A model generated the notes under the pieces. The model was not told where the DNA came from and searched no databases. It worked only from the letters and a program-made list of their open reading frames with translations. From Dryomyza anilis (lineage: Eukaryota > Arthropoda > Insecta > Diptera > Dryomyzidae): 64,000 nt of DNA. The stretch is taken from the NCBI GenBank assembly GCA_951804985.1, contig OX638135.1, forward strand, positions 5,092,093 through 5,156,092. Direction: 5' to 3'. Below are positions 24,411-38,008 of the stretch, piece after piece. Positions within the stretch are counted from its first letter, which is position 1. Every line of letters begins with the position of its first letter. The translations under genes and the position numbers were made by a program.

Positions 24411-27400
24411 ATCAAAAAGATCAAAAAGATCAAAAAGATCAAAAAGATCAAAGAGATCAAAAAGATCAAAAAGATCAAAAAGATCAAAAAGATCAAAAAG
24501 ATCAAAAAGATCAAAAAGATCAAAAAGATCAAAAAGATCAAAAAGATCAAAAAGAACGAAAAGATCAGAAAGAACGAAAAGATCAAAAAGATCGAAAAGA
24601 TCAAAAAGATCAAAAAGATCAAAAAGATCAAAAAGATCAAAAAGATCAAAAAGATCAAAAAGATCAAAAAGATCAAAAGATCAAAAAGATCAAAAAGATC
24701 AAAAAGATCAAAAAGATCAAAAAGATCAAAAAGATCAAAAAGATCAAAAAGATCAAAAAGATCAAAAAGATCAAAAAGATCAAAAAGATCAAAAAGATCA
24801 AAAAGATCAAAAAGATCAAAAAGATCAAAAAGATCAAAAAGATCAAAAAGATCAAAAAGATCAAAAAGATCAAAAAGATCAAAAAGATCAAAAAGATCAA
24901 AAAGATCAAAAAGATCAAAAAGATCAAAAAGATCAAAAAGATCAAAAAGATCAAAAAGATCAAAAAGATCAAAAAGATCAAAAAGATCAAAAAGATCAAA
25001 AAGATCAAAAAGATCAAAAAGATCAAAAAGATCAAAAAGATCAAAAAGATCAAAAAGATCAAAGAGATCAAAAAGATCAAAAAGATCAAAAAGATCAAAA
25101 AGATCAAAAAGATCAAAAAGAGATCAAAAAGATCAAAAAGATCGAAAAGATCAAAAAGATCAAAAAGATCAAAAAGATCAAAAAGATCAAAAAGATCAAA
25201 AAGATCAAAAAGATCAAAAAGATCAAAAGATCAAAAAGATCAAAAAGATCAAAAAGATCAAAAAGATCAAAAAGATCAAAAAGATCAAAAAGATCAAAAA
25301 GATCAAAAAGATCAAAAAGATCAAAAAGATCAAAAAGATCAAAAAGATCAAAAAGATCAAAAAGATCAAAAAGATCAAAAAGATCAAAAAGATCAAAAAG
25401 ATCAAAAAGATCAAAAAGATCAAAAAGATCAAAAAGATCAAAAAGATCAAAAAGATCAAAAAGATCAAAAAGATCAAAAAGATCAAAAAGATCAAAAAGA
25501 TCAAAAAGATCAAAAAGATCAAAAAGATCAAAAAGATCAAAAAGATCAAAAAGATCAAAAAGATCAAAAAGATCAAAAAGATCAAAAAGATCAAAAAGAT
25601 CAAAAAGATCAAAAAGATCAAAAAGATCAAAAAGATCAAAAAGATCAAAAAGATCAAAAAGATCAAAAAGATCAAAAATATCAAAAAGATCAAAAAGATC
25701 AAAAAGATCAAAAAGATCAAAAAGATCAAAAAGATCAAAAAGATCAAAAAGATCAAAAAGATCAAAAAGATCAAAAAGATCAAAAAGATCAAAAAGATCA
25801 AAAAGATCAAAAAGATCAAAAAGATCAAAAAGATCAAAAAGATCAAAAAGATCAAAAAGATCAAAAAGATCAAAAAGATCAAAAAGATCAAAAAGATCAA
25901 AAAGATCAAAAAGATCAAAAAGATCAAAAAGATCAAAAAGATCAAAAAGATCAAAAAGATCAAAAAGATCAAAAAGATCAAAAAGATCAAAAAGATCAAA
26001 AAGATCAAAAAGATCAAAAAGATCAAAAAGATCAAAAAGATCAAAAAGATCAAAAAGATCAAAAAGATCAAAAAGATCAAAAAGATCAAAAAGATCAAAA
26101 AGATCAAAAAGATCAAAAAGATCAAAAAGATCAAAAAGATCAAAAAGATCAAAAAGATCAAAAAGATCAAAAAGATCAAAAAGATCAAAAAGATCAAAAA
26201 GATCAAAAAGATCAAAAAGATCAAAAAGATCAAAAAGATCAAAAAGATCAAAAAGATCAAAAAGATCAAAAAGATCAAAAAGATCAAAAAGATCAAAGAG
26301 ATCAAAGAGATCAAAAAGATCAAAAGGATCAAAAAGATCAAAAAGATCAAAAAGATCAAAAAGATCAAAAAGATCAAAAAGATCAAAAAGATCAAAAAGA
26401 TCAAAAAGAACAAAAAGAACAAAAAGAACAAAAAGAACAAAAAGAACAAAAAATCAAAAAGATCAAAAAGATCAAAAAGATCAAAAAGATCAAAAAGATC
26501 AAAAAGATCAAAAAGATCAAAAAGATCAAAAAGATCAAAAAGATCAAAAAGATCAAAAAGATCAAAAAGATCAAAAAGATCAAAAAGATCAAAAAGATCA
26601 AAAAGATCAAAAAGATCAAAAAGATCAAAAAGATCAAAAAGATCAAAAAGATCAAAAAGATCAAAAAGATCAAAAAGATCAAAAAGATCAAAAAGATCAA
26701 AAAGATCAAAAAGATCAAAAAGATCAAAAAGATCAAAAAGATCAAAAAGATCAAAAAGATCAAAAAGATCAAAAAGATCAAAAAGATCAAAAAGATCAAA
26801 AAGATCAAAAAGATCAAAAAGATCAAAAAGATCAAAAAGATCAAAAAGATCAAAAAGATCAAAAAGATCAAAAAGATCAAAAAGATCAATAAGATCAAAA
26901 AGATCAAAAAGATCAAAAAGATCAAAAAGATCAAAAAGATCAAAAAGATCAAAAAGATCAAAAAGATCAAAAAGATCAAAAAGATTAAAAAGATCAAAAA
27001 GATCAAAAAGATCAAAAAGATCAAAAAGATCAAAAAGATCAAAAAGATCAAAAAGATCAAAAAGATCAAAAAGATCAAAAAGATCAAAAAGATCAAAAAG
27101 ATCAAAAAGATCAAAAAGATCAAAAAGATCAAAAAGATCAAAAAGATCAAAGAGATCAAAAAGATCAAAAAGATCAAAGAGATCAAAGAGATCAAAAAGA
27201 TCAAAAAGATCAAAAAGATCAAAAAGATCAAAAAGATCAAAAAGATCAAAAAGATCAAAAAGATCAAAAAGATCAAAAAGATCAAAAAGATCAAAAAGAT
27301 CAAAAAGAACAAAAAGAACAAAAAGAACAAAAAGAACAAAAAATCAAAAAGATCAAAAAGATCAAAAAGATCAAAAAGATCAAAAAGATCAAAAAGATCA

Positions 27401-27989
27401 AAAAGATCAAAAAGATCAAAAAGATCAAAAAGATCAAAAAGATCAAAAAGATCAAAAAGATCAAAAAGATCAAAAAGATCAAAAAGATCAAAAAGATCAA
27501 AAAGATCAAAAAGATCAAAAAGATCAAAAAGATCAAAAAGATCAAAAAGATCAATAAGATCAAAAAGATCAAAAAGATCAAAAAGATCAAAAAGATCAAA
27601 AAGATCAAAAAGATCAAAAAGATCAAAAAGATCAAAAAGATCAAAAAGATCAAAAAGATCAAAAAGATCAAAAAGATCAAAAAGATCAAAAAGATCAAAA
27701 AGATCAAAAAGATCAAAAAGATCAAAAAGATCAAAAAGATCAAAAAGATCAAAAAGATCAAAAAGATCAAAAAGATCAAAAAGATCAAAAAGATCAAAAG
27801 ATCAAAAAGATCAAAAAGATCAAAAAGATCAAAAAGATCAAAAAGATCAAAAAGATCAAAAAGATCAAAAGATCAAAAAGATCAAAAAGATCAAAAAGAT
27901 CAAAAAGATCAAAAGATCAAAAAGATCAAAAAGATCAAAAAGATCAAAAAGATCAAAAAGATCAAAAAGATCAAAAAGATCAAAAAGAT
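24411..27989 (+). repeat. 9-mer runs with two GAAC/AATC clusters
   Basis: Long clean 9-mer runs. A partial cassette D (GAACGAAAA, GATCAGAAA, GAACGAAAA) lies at 24553-24597. GAAC clusters ending in a junction lacking the unit's G (AAAATC) lie at 26408-26455 (five GAAC) and 27307-27345 (four GAAC). GATCAATAA units occur near 26887 and 27553. Confidence 0.9.
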
Positions 27990-28324
27990 CAAAAAGAACA
28001 AAAAGAACAAAAAGAACAAAAAGAACAAAAAGACAAAAAAGAACAAAAAGAACAAAAAGACAAAAAAGAACAATAAGAACAAAAAGAACAAAACGAACAA
28101 ATAGATCAAAAAGATCAAAACTATCAAAACGATCAAAACGATCAAAAAGATCAAAAAGATCAAAAATATCAAAAAGGTCAAAAAGATCAAAAGATCAAAA
28201 AGATCAAAAAGATCAAACAGAACAAACAGAACAAACAGATCAAAAAGATCAAACAGATCAAAGAGATCAAAAAGATCAAATCAAAAAGATCAAAAAGATC
28301 AAAATGATCAAAAAGATCTAAAAG
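27990..28324 (+). repeat. Module H, copy 1
   Basis: GAAC units, ACGAAC, a GATCAAAAC-TATC group, two ACGATC, AATATC, GGTC, an 8-bp unit, then the left half of cassette B (CAGAAC twice, CAGATC, AGAGATC, AAATC) and AATGATC, ending at GATCTAAAA (28315). This copy contains several GACAAAAAA units near 28031-28062, where the unit's T is missing. Two further copies are at 30148 and 31884. Confidence 0.88.
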
Positions 28325-28449
28325 ATCAAAAAGATCAAAAAGATCAAAAAGATCAAAAAGATCAAAAAGATCAAAAAGATCAAAAAGATCAAAAAGATCA
28401 AAAAGATCAAAAAGATCAAAAAAGATCAAAAAGATCAAAAAGATCAAAA

Positions 28450-29810
28450 AGATCAAAAGATCAAAAAGATCAAAAGATCAAAAAGATCAAAAAGATCAAA
28501 AAGATCAAAAAGATCAAAAAGATCAAAAAGATCAAAAAGATCAAAAAGATCAAAAAGATCAAAAAGATCAAAAGATCAAAAAGATCAATAAGATCAAAAA
28601 GATCAAAAAGATCAAAAAGATCAAAAAGATCAAAAAGATCAAAAAGATCAAAAAGATCAAAAAGATCAAAAAGATCAAAAAGATCAAAAAGATCAAAAAG
28701 ATCAAAAAGATCAAAAAGATCAAAAAGATCAAAAAGATCAAAAAGATCAAAAGATCAAAAAGATCAAAAAGATCAAAAAGATCAAAAAGATCAAAAAGAT
28801 CAAAAAGATCAAAAAGATCAAAAAGATCAAAAGATCAAAAAGATCAAAAAGATCAAAAAGATCAAAAAGATCAAAAAGATCAAAAAGATCAAAAAGATCA
28901 AAAAGATCAAAAAGATCAAAAAGATCAAAAAGATCAAAAAGATCAAAAAGATCAAAAAGATCAAAAAGATCAAAAAGATCAAAAAGATCAAAAAGATCAA
29001 AAAGATCAAAAAGATCAAAAAGATCAAAAAGATCAAAAAGATCAAAAAGATCAAAAAGATCAAAAAGATCAAAAAGATCAAAAAGATCAAAAAGATCAAA
29101 AAGATCAAAAAGATCAAAAAGATCAAAAAGATCAAAAAGATCAAAGAGATCAAAAAGATCAAAAGATCAAAGAGATCAAAGAGATCAAAAGATCAAAAAG
29201 ATCAAAAAGATCAAAAAGATCAAAAAGATCAAAAAGATCAAAAAGATCAAAAAGATCAAAAAGATCAAAAAGATCAAAAAGAACAAAAAGAACAAAAAGA
29301 ACAAAAAGAACAAAAAATCAAAAAGATCAAAAAGATCAAAAGATCAAAAAGATCAAAAAGATCAAAAAGATCAAAAAGATCAAAAAGATCAAAAGATCAA
29401 AAAGATCAAAAAGATCAAAAAGATCAAAAGATCAAAAAGATCAAAAGATCAAAAAGATCAAAAAGATCAAAAAGATCAAAAAGATCAAAAAGATCAAAAG
29501 ATCAAAAAGATCAAAAAGATCAAAAAGATCAAAAAGATCAAAAAGATCAAAAGATCAAAAAGATCAAAAAGATCAAAAAGATCAAAAGATCAAAAAGATC
29601 AAAAAGATCAAAAAGATCAAAAAGATCAAAAAGATCAAAAAGATCAAAAAGATCAAAAAGATCAAAAAGATCAAAAAGATCAAAAAGATCAAAAAGATCA
29701 AAAGATCAAAAAGATCAAAAAGATCAAAAAGATCAAAAAGATCAAAAAGATCAAAAAGATCAAAAAGATCAAAAAGATCAAAAAGATCAAAAAGATCAAA
29801 AGATCAAAAA
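28450..29810 (+). repeat. Zone rich in 8-bp units (GATCAAAA)
   Basis: Clean 9-mers are interrupted unusually often by 8-bp units, for example near 28456, 28470, 28568, 28748, 28829, 29160, 29187, 29340, 29393, 29425, 29442, 29493, 29550, 29585, 29699 and 29809. A GAAC/AATC cluster of four units lies at 29281-29322. Open frames are short here because each 8-bp unit shifts the frame. Confidence 0.88.
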
Positions 29811-30147
29811 GATCAAAAAGATCAAAAAGATCAAAAAGATCAAAAAGATCAAAAAGATCAAAAAGATCAAAAAGATCAAAAAGATCAAAAAGATCAAAAA
29901 GATCAAAAAGATCAAAAAGATCAAAAAGATCAAAAAGATCAAAAAGATCAAAAAGATCAAAAAGATCAAAAAGATCAAAAAGATCAAAAAGATCAAAAAG
30001 ATCAAAAAGATCAAAAAGATCAAAAAGATCAAAAAGATCAAAAAGATCAAAAAGATCAAAAAGATCAAAAAGATCAAAAAGATCAAAAAGATCAAAAAGA
30101 TCAAAAAGATCAAAAAGATCAAAAAGATCAAAAAGATCAAAAAGATC

Positions 30148-30482
30148 AAAAAGAACAAAAAGAACAAAAAGATCAAAAAGAACAAAAAGAACAAAAAGAA
30201 CAAAAAGAACAAAAAGAACAAAAAGAACAATAAGAACAAAAAAGAACAAAACGAACAAATAGATCAAAAAGATCAAAACTATCAAAACGATCAAAAAGAT
30301 CAAAAAGATCAAAAAGATCAAAAATATCAAAAAGGTCAAAAAGATCAAAAGATCAAAAAGATCAAAAAGATCAAACAGAACAAACAGAACAAACAGATCA
30401 AAAAGATCAAACAGATCAAAGAGATCAAAAAGATCAAATCAAAAAGATCAAAAAGATCAAAATGATCAAAAAGATCTAAAAG
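30148..30482 (+). repeat. Module H, copy 2
   Basis: Same marker order as 27990-28324, ending at GATCTAAAA (30473). The GAAC block is longer and lacks the GACAAAAAA units of copy 1. Confidence 0.88.
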
Positions 30483-31883
30483 ATCAAAAAGATCAAAAAG
30501 ATCAAAAAGATCAAAAAGATCAAAAAGATCAAAAAGATCAAAAAGATCAAAAAGATCAAAAAGATCAAAAAGATCAAAAAGATCAAAAAGATCAAAAAGA
30601 TCAAAAAGATCAAAAAGATCAAAAAAGATCAAAAAGATCAAAAAGATCAAAAAGATCAAAAAGATCAAAAAGATCAAAAAGATCAAAAAGATCAAAAAGA
30701 TCAAAAAGATCAAAAAGATCAAAAAGATCAAAAAGATCAAAAAGATCAAAAAGATCAAAAGATCAAAAAGATCAAAGAGATCAAAAAGATCAAAAAGATC
30801 AAAGAGATCAAAGAGATCAAAAAGATCAAAAAGATCAAAAAGATCAAAAAGATCAAAAAGATCAAAAAGATCAAAAAGATCAAAAAGATCAAAAAGATCA
30901 AAAAGATCAAAAAGATCAAAAAGATCAAAAAGATCAAAAAGATCAAAAAGATCAAAAAGATCAAAAAGATCAAAAAGATCAAAAAGATCAAAAAGATCAA
31001 AAAGATCAAAAAGATCAAAAAGATCAAAAAGATCAAAAAGATCAAAAAGATCAAAAAGATCAAAGAGATCAAAAAGATCAAAAAGATCAAAAAGATCAAA
31101 AAGATCAAAAAGATCAAAAAGATCAAAAAGATCAATAAGATCAAAAAGATCAAAAAGATCAAAAAGATCAAAAAGATCAAAAAGATCAAAAAGATCAAAA
31201 AGATCAAAAAGATCAAAAAGATCAAAAAGATCAAAAAGATCAAAAAGATCAAAAAGATCAAAAAGATCAAAAAGATCAAAAAGATCAAAAAGATCAAAAA
31301 GATCAAAAAGATCAAAAAGATCAAAAAGATCAAAAAGATCAAAAAGATCAAAAAGATCAAAAAGATCAAAAAGATCAAAAAGATCAAAAAGATCAAAAAG
31401 ATCAAAAAGATCAAAAAGATCAAAAAGATCAAAAAGATCAAAAAGATCAAAAAGATCAAAAAGATCAAAAAGATCAAAAAGATCAAAAAGATCAAAAAGA
31501 TCAAAAAGATCAAAAAGATCAAAAAGATCAAAAAGATCAAAAAGATCAAAAAGATCAAAAAGATCAAAAAGATCAAAAAGATCAAAAAGATCAAAAAGAT
31601 CAAAAAGATCAAAAAGATCAAAAAGATCAAAAAGATCAAAAAGATCAAAAAGATCAAAAAGATCAAAAAGATCAAAAAGATCAAAAAGATCAAAAAGATC
31701 AAAAAGATCAAAAAGATCAAAAAGATCAAAAAGATCAAAAAGATCAAAAAGATCAAAAAGATCAAAAAGATCAAAAAGATCAAAAAGATCAAAAAGATCA
31801 AAAAGATCAAAAAGATCAAAAAGATCAAAAAGATCAAAAAGATCAAAAAGATCAAAAAGATCAAAAAGATCAAAAAGATCAAA
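30483..31883 (+). repeat. Uniform 9-mer run
   Basis: Nearly clean 9-mers, with one 10-bp unit near 30617, one 8-bp unit near 30757, AGAGATC units near 30774-30815 and 31065, and GATCAATAA near 31132. Confidence 0.9.
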
Positions 31884-32223
31884 AAGAACAAAAAGAACAA
31901 AAAGATCAAAAAGAACAAAAAGAACAAAAAGAACAAAAAGAACAAAAAGAACAAAAAGAACAAAAAGAACAATAAGAACAAAAAGAACAAAACGAACAAA
32001 TAGATCAAAAAGATCAAAACTATCAAAACGATCAAAACGATCAAAAAGATCAAAAAGATCAAAAATATCAAAAAGGTCAAAAAGATCAAAAGATCAAAAA
32101 GATCAAAAAGATCAAACAGAACAAACAGAACAAACAGATCAAAAAGATCAAACAGATCAAAGAGATCAAAAAGATCAAATCAAAAAGATCAAAAAGATCA
32201 AAATGATCAAAAAGATCTAAAAG
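31884..32223 (+). repeat. Module H, copy 3
   Basis: Same marker order as the copies at 27990 and 30148, ending at GATCTAAAA (32214). The closing AATGATC is followed by an unusual AAATTC unit at about 32240. Confidence 0.88.
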
Positions 32224-33893
32224 ATCAAAATGATCAAAAAATTCAAACAGATCAAAAAGATCAAACAGATCAAAAAGATCAAAACGATCAAAAGATCAAA
32301 AAGATCAAAAAGATCAAAAAGATCAAAAAGATCAAAAAGATCAAAAAGATCAAAAAGATCAAAAAGATCAAAAAGATCAAAAAGATCAAAAAGATCAAAA
32401 AGATCAAAAAGATCAAAAAGATCAAAAAGATCAAAAAGATCAAAAAGATCAAAAAGATCAAAAAGATCAAAAAGATCAAAAAGATCAAAAAGATCAAAAA
32501 GATCAAAAAGATCAAACAGAACAAACAGAACAAACAGATCAAAAAGATCAAACAGATCAAAGAGATCAAAAAGATCAAATCAAAAAGATCAAATCAAAAA
32601 GATCAAAAAGATCAAAATGATCAAAAAGATCAAAATAATCAAAAAGATCAAACAGATCAAACAGATCAAAAAGATCAAACAGATCAAAAAGATCAAAAAG
32701 ATCAAAAAGATCAAAAAGAACAAAAAGAACAAAAAGATCAAAAAGATCAAAAAGAACAAAAAGAACGAAAAGATCAAAAAGATCATAAAGATCAAAAAGA
32801 TCAAAAAGATCAAAAAGACCAAAAAGATCAAAAAGATCAAAAAGATCATAAAGATCAAAAAGATCAAAAAGATCAAAAAGATCAAAAAGATCAAAAAGAT
32901 CAAAAAGATCAAAAAGATCAAAAAGATCAAAAAGATCAAAAAGATCAAAAAGATCAAAAAGATCAAAAAGATCAAAAAGATCAAAAAGATCAAAAAGATC
33001 AAAAAGATCAAAAAGATCAAAAAGATCAAAAAGATCAAAAAGATCAAAAAGATCAAAAAGATCAAAAAGATCAAAAAGATCAAAAAGATCAAAAAGATCA
33101 AAAAGATCAAAAAGATCAAAAAGATCAAAAAGATCAAAAAGATCAAAAAGATCAAAAAGATCAAAAAGATCAAAAAGATCAAAAAGATCAAAAAGATAAA
33201 AAAGATCAAAAAGATCAAAAAGATCAAAAAGATCAAAAAGAGATCAAAAAGAGATCAAAAAGATCAAAAAGATCAAAAAGATCAAAAAGATCAAAAAGAT
33301 CAAAAAGATCAAAAAGATCAAAAAGATCAAAAAGATCAAAAAGATCAAAAGATCAAAAAGATCAAAAAGTTCAAAAAGATCAAAAAGATCAAAAAGATCA
33401 AAAAGATCAAAAAGATCAAAAAGATCAAAAAGATCAAAAAGATCAAAAAGATCAAAAAGATCAAAAAGATCAAAAAGATCAAAAAGATCAAAAAGATCAA
33501 AAAGATCAAAAAGATCAAAAAGATCAAAAAGATCAAAAAGATCAAAAAGATCAAAAAGATCAAAAAGATCAAAAAGATCAAAAAGATCAAAAAGATCAAA
33601 AAGATCAAAAAGATCAAAAAGATCAAAAAGATCAAAAAGATCAAAAAGATCAAAAAGATCAAAAAGATCAAAAAGATCAAAAAGATCAAAAAGATCAAAA
33701 AGATCAAAAAGATCAAAAAGATCAAAAAGATCAAAAAGATCAAAAAGATCAAAAAGATCAAAAAGATCAAAAAGATCAAAAAGATCAAAAAGATCAAAAA
33801 GATCAAAAAGATCAAAAAGATCAAAAAGATCAAAAAGATCAAAAAGATCAAAAATATCAAAATGATCAAAAAGATCAAAAAGATCAAAAAGAT
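32224..33893 (+). repeat. 9-mers with partial cassette B and cassette J
   Basis: Uniform 9-mers to 32508, then cassette B with the AAATC short unit present twice (32579 and 32592). Cassette J follows: paired GAAC, GAACGAAAA at 32763, GATCATAAA and GACCAAAAA at 32817. It recurs at 36369-36431 with the same 54 bp between GAACGAAAA and GACC. The rest is clean 9-mers with two GAGATC near 33239-33255 and one AAGTTC unit near 33368. Confidence 0.87.
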
Positions 33894-34589
33894 CAAACAG
33901 ATTGGAGAGATCAAAAAGATCAAAAAGATCAAAGAGATCAAAAAGATCAAAATGATCAAAATGATCAAAATGATCAAAAAGATCAAAATGATCAAAATTA
34001 TCAAAAAGATCAAAATGATCAAAATTATCAAAAAGATCAAACAGATCAAAAAGATCACACAGATCAAAAAGATCAAAAAGATCAAAAAGAACAAAAAGAA
34101 CAAAAAGAACAAAAAGATCAAAAAGATCAAAAAGATCAAAAAGAACAAAACGAACAAAAAGATCAAAAAGATCAAAAAGATCAAAAAGATCAAAAAGATC
34201 AAAAAGATCAAAAAGATCAAAAAGATCAAAAAGGTCAAAACGATCAAAAGATCAAAAAGATCAAAAAGATCAAAAAGATCAAAAAGATCAAAAAGATCAA
34301 AAAGATCAAAAAGATCAAAAAGATCAAAAAGATCAAAAAGATCAAAAAGATCAAAATGATCAAAATTATCAAAAAGATCAAAAAGATCACACAGATCAAA
34401 AAGATCAAAAAGATCAAAAAGAACAAAAAGAACAAAAAGATCAAAAAGATCAAAAAGATCAAAAAGAACAAAAAGAACAAAAAGAACAAAAAGATCAAAA
34501 AGAACAAAACGAACAAAAAGATCAAAAAGATCAAAAAGATCAAAAAGATCAAAAAGATCAAAAAGGTCAAAAAGATCAAAACGATCAAA
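33894..34589 (+). repeat. Cassette A, full plus short form (third copy)
   Basis: The same ordered markers as 5299-5922. The opening CAGATCGAAGAGATC is changed to CAGATTGGAGAGATC at about 33898, and an extra AATGATC-AATTATC group is present near 34016-34027. Short form at 34350-34589. Confidence 0.9.
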
Positions 34590-34683
34590 AGATCAAAAAG
34601 ATCAAAAAGATCAAAAAGATCAAAAAGATCAAAAAGATCAAAAAGATCAAAAAGATCAAAAAGATCAAAAAGATCAAAAAGAT

Positions 34684-34860
34684 CAAACAGAACAAACAGA
34701 ACAAACAGATCAAAAAGATCAAACAGATCAAAGAGATCAAAAAGATCAAATCAAAAAGATCAAAATGATCAAAAAGATCAAAAAGATCAAAATGAGCAAA
34801 AAGATCAAAAAGATCAAAAAGATCAAACAGATCAAACAGATCAAAAAGATCAAAAAGATC
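34684..34860 (+). repeat. Cassette B, uninterrupted copy 3 (empty island site)
   Basis: Two CAGAAC, CAGATC, AAGATC, CAGATC, AGAGATC, AAATC, AATGATC, AATGAGC. The GATC at 34758-34761 is the empty equivalent of the island junction. Confidence 0.92.
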
Positions 34861-36575
34861 AAAAAGATCAAAAAGATCAAAAAGATCAAAAAGATCAAAA
34901 AGATCAAAAAGATCAAAAAGATCAAAAAGATCAAAAAGATCAAAAAGATCAAAAAGATCAAAAAGATCAAAAAGATCAAAAAGATCAAAAAGATCAAAAA
35001 GATCAAAAAGATCAAAAAGATCAAAAAGATCAAAAAGATCAAAAAGATCAAAAAGATCAAAAAGATCAAAAAGATCAAAAAGATCAAAAAGATCAAAAAG
35101 ATCAAAAAGATCAAAAAGATCAAAAAGATCAAAAAGATCAAAAAGATCAAAAAGATCAAAAAGATCAAAAAGATCAAAAAGATCAAAAAGATCAAAAAGA
35201 TCAAAAAGATCAAAAAGATCAAAAAGATCAAAAAGATCAAAAAGATCAAAAAGATCAAAAAGATCAAAAAGATCAAAAAGATCAAAAAGATCAAAAAGAT
35301 CAAAAAGATCAAAAAGATCAAAAAGATCAAAAAGATCAAAAAGATCAAAAAGATCAAAAAGATCAAAAAGATCAAAAAGATCAAAAAGATCAAAAAGATC
35401 AAAAAGATCAAAAAGATCAAAAAGATCAAAAAGATCAAAAAGATCAAAAAGATCAAAAAGATCAAAAAGATCAAAAAGATCAAAAAGATCAAAAAGATCA
35501 AAAAGATCAAAAAGATCAAAAAGATCAAAAAGATCAAAAAGATCAAAAAGATCAAAAAGATCAAAAAGATCAAAAAGATCAAAAAGATCAAAAAGATCAA
35601 AAAGATCAAAAAGATCAAAAAGATCAAAAAGATCAAAAAGATCAAAAAGATCAAAAAGATCAAAAAGATCAAAAAGATCAAAAAGATCAAAAAGATCAAA
35701 AAGATCAAAAAGATCAAAAAGATCAAAGAGATCAAAGAGATCAAAGAGATCAAAAAGATCAAAAAGATCAAAAAGATCAAAAAGATCAAAAAGATCAAAA
35801 AGATCAAAAAGATCAAAAAGATCAAAAAGATGAAAAAGATCAAAAAGATCAAAAAGATCAAAAAGATCAAAAAGATCAAAAAGATCAAAAAGATCAAAAA
35901 GATCAAAAAGATCAAAAAGATCAAAAAGATCAAAAAGATCAAAAAGATCAAAAAGATCAAAAAGATCAAAAAGATCAAAAAGATCAAAAAGATCAAAAAG
36001 ATCAAAAAGATCAAAAAGATCAAAAAGATCAAAAAGATCAAAAAGATCAAAAAGATCAAAAAGATCAAAAAGATCAAAAAGATCAAAAAGATCAAAAAGA
36101 TCAAAAAGATCAAAAAGATCAAAAAGATCAAAAAGATCAAAAAGATCAAAAAGATCAAAAAGATCAAAAAGATCAAAAAGATCAAAAAGATCAAAAAGAT
36201 CAAAAAGATCAAAAAGATCAAAAAGATCAAAAAGATCAGAAAGATCAAAAAGATCAAAAAGATCAAAAAGATCAAAAAGAACAAAAAGAACAAAAAGAAC
36301 AAAAAGAACAAAAAGATCAAAAAGATCAAAAAGATCAAAAAGATCAAAAAGATCAAAAAGAACAAATAGAACGAAAAGATCAAAAAGATCATAAAGATCA
36401 AAAAGATCAAAAAGATCAAAAAGACCAAAAAGATCAAAAAGATCAAAAAGATCAAAAAGATCAAAAAGATCAAAAAGATCAAAAAGATCAAAAAGATCAA
36501 AAAGATCAAAAAGATCAAAAAGATCAAAAAGATCAAAAAGATCAAAAAGATCAAAAAGATCAAAAAGATCAAAAA
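34861..36575 (+). repeat. Uniform 9-mers, then cassette J copy 2
   Basis: About 150 clean units with three AGAGATC near 35725-35750 and one GATGAAAAA near 35829. Four GAAC units lie at about 36279-36308, then cassette J (GAAC, GAACGAAAA at 36369, GATCATAAA, GACC at 36423), then clean 9-mers. Confidence 0.9.
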
Positions 36576-36696
36576 GAGATCAAAAAGAGATCAAAAAGAG
36601 ATCAAAAAGAGATCAAAAAGAGATCAAAAAGAGATCAAAAAGAGATCAAAAAGAGATCAAAAAGAGATCAAAAAGAGATCAAAAAGAGATCAAAAA
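36576..36696 (+). repeat. GAGATCAAAAA 11-mer array, 11 units
   Basis: Eleven consecutive 11-bp units starting at 36576 and every 11 bp to 36686. They are closed by one unit with GATATC instead of GAGATC at 36697, after which the 9-mer resumes at 36708. Elsewhere GAGATC units come in groups of one to three, so this is a local expansion. Confidence 0.93.
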
Positions 36697-36707
36697 GATA
36701 TCAAAAA

Positions 36708-37394
36708 GATCAAAAAGATCAAAAAGATCAAAAAGATCAAAAAGATCAAAAAGATCAAAAAGATCAAAAAGATCAAAAGATCAAAAAGATCAAAAAGATC
36801 AAAAAGATCAAAAAGATCAAAAAGATCAAAAAGATCAAAAAGATCAAAAAGATCAAAAAGATCAAAAAGATCAAAAAGATCAAAAAGATCAAAAAGATCA
36901 AAAAGATCAAAAAGATCAAAAAGATCAAAAAGATCAAAAAGATCAAAAAGATCAAAAAGATCAAAAAGATCAAAAAGATCAAAAAGATCAAAAAGATCAA
37001 AAAGATCAAAAAGATCAAAAAGATCAAAAAGATCAAAAAGATCAAAAAGATCAAAAAGATCAAAAAGATCAAAAAGATCAAAAAGATCAAAAAGATCAAA
37101 AAGATCAAAAAGATCAAAAAGATCAAAAAGATCAAAAAGATCAAAAAGATCAAAAAGATCAAAAAGATCAAAAAGATCAAAAAGATCAAAAAGATCAAAA
37201 AGATCAAAAAGATCAAAAAGATCAAAAAGATCAAAAAGATCAAAAAGATCAAAAAGATCAAAAAGATCAAAAAGATCAAAAAGATCAAAAAGATCAAAAA
37301 GATCAAAAAGATCAAAAAGATCAAAAAGATCAAAAAGATCAAAAAGATCAAAAAGATCAAAAAGATCAAAAAGATCAAAAAGATCAAAAAGATC
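36708..37394 (+). repeat. Uniform 9-mer run
   Basis: About 76 clean units, with one 8-bp unit near 36774. Confidence 0.93.
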
Positions 37395-38008
37395 AAACAG
37401 ATCGAAGAGATCAAAAAGATTAAAAAGATCAAAAAGATCAAAAAGATCAAAATGATCAAAATGATCAAAATGATCAAAAAGATCAAAATGATCAAAATTA
37501 TCCAAAAGATCAAACAGATCAAAAAGATCACACAGATCAAAAAGATCAAAAAGATCAAAAAGAACAAAAAGAACAAAAAGATCAAATAGATCAAAAAGAT
37601 CAAAAAGAACAAAACGAACAAAAAGATCAAAAAGATCAAAAAGAACAAAACGAACAAAAAGATCAAAAAGATCAAAAAGATCAAAAAGGTCAAAAAGATC
37701 AAAACGATCAAAAGATCAAAAAGATCAAAAAGATCAAAAAGATCAAAAAGATCAAAAAGATCAAAAAGATCAAAAAGATCAAAATGATCAAAATTATCAA
37801 AAAGATCAAACAGATCAAAAAGATCACACAGATCAAAAAGATCAAAAAGAACAAAAAGAACAAAAAGATCAAAAAGATCAAAAAGATCAAAAAGAACAAA
37901 AAGAACAAAAAGAACAAAAAGATCAAAAAGAACAAAACGAACAAAAAGATCAAAAAGATCAAAAAGATCAAAAAGATCAAAAAGGTCAAAAAGATCAAAA
38001 CGATCAAA
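37395..38008 (+). repeat. Cassette A, full plus short form (fourth copy)
   Basis: Opens with CAGATCGAAGAGATC, then AAGATT instead of AGAGATC, AATGATC units, AATTATC followed by CCAAAAGATC (private change near 37502), CACAGATC, GAAC groups, GGTC, ACGATC and an 8-bp unit; short form at 37790-38008. Confidence 0.9.
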
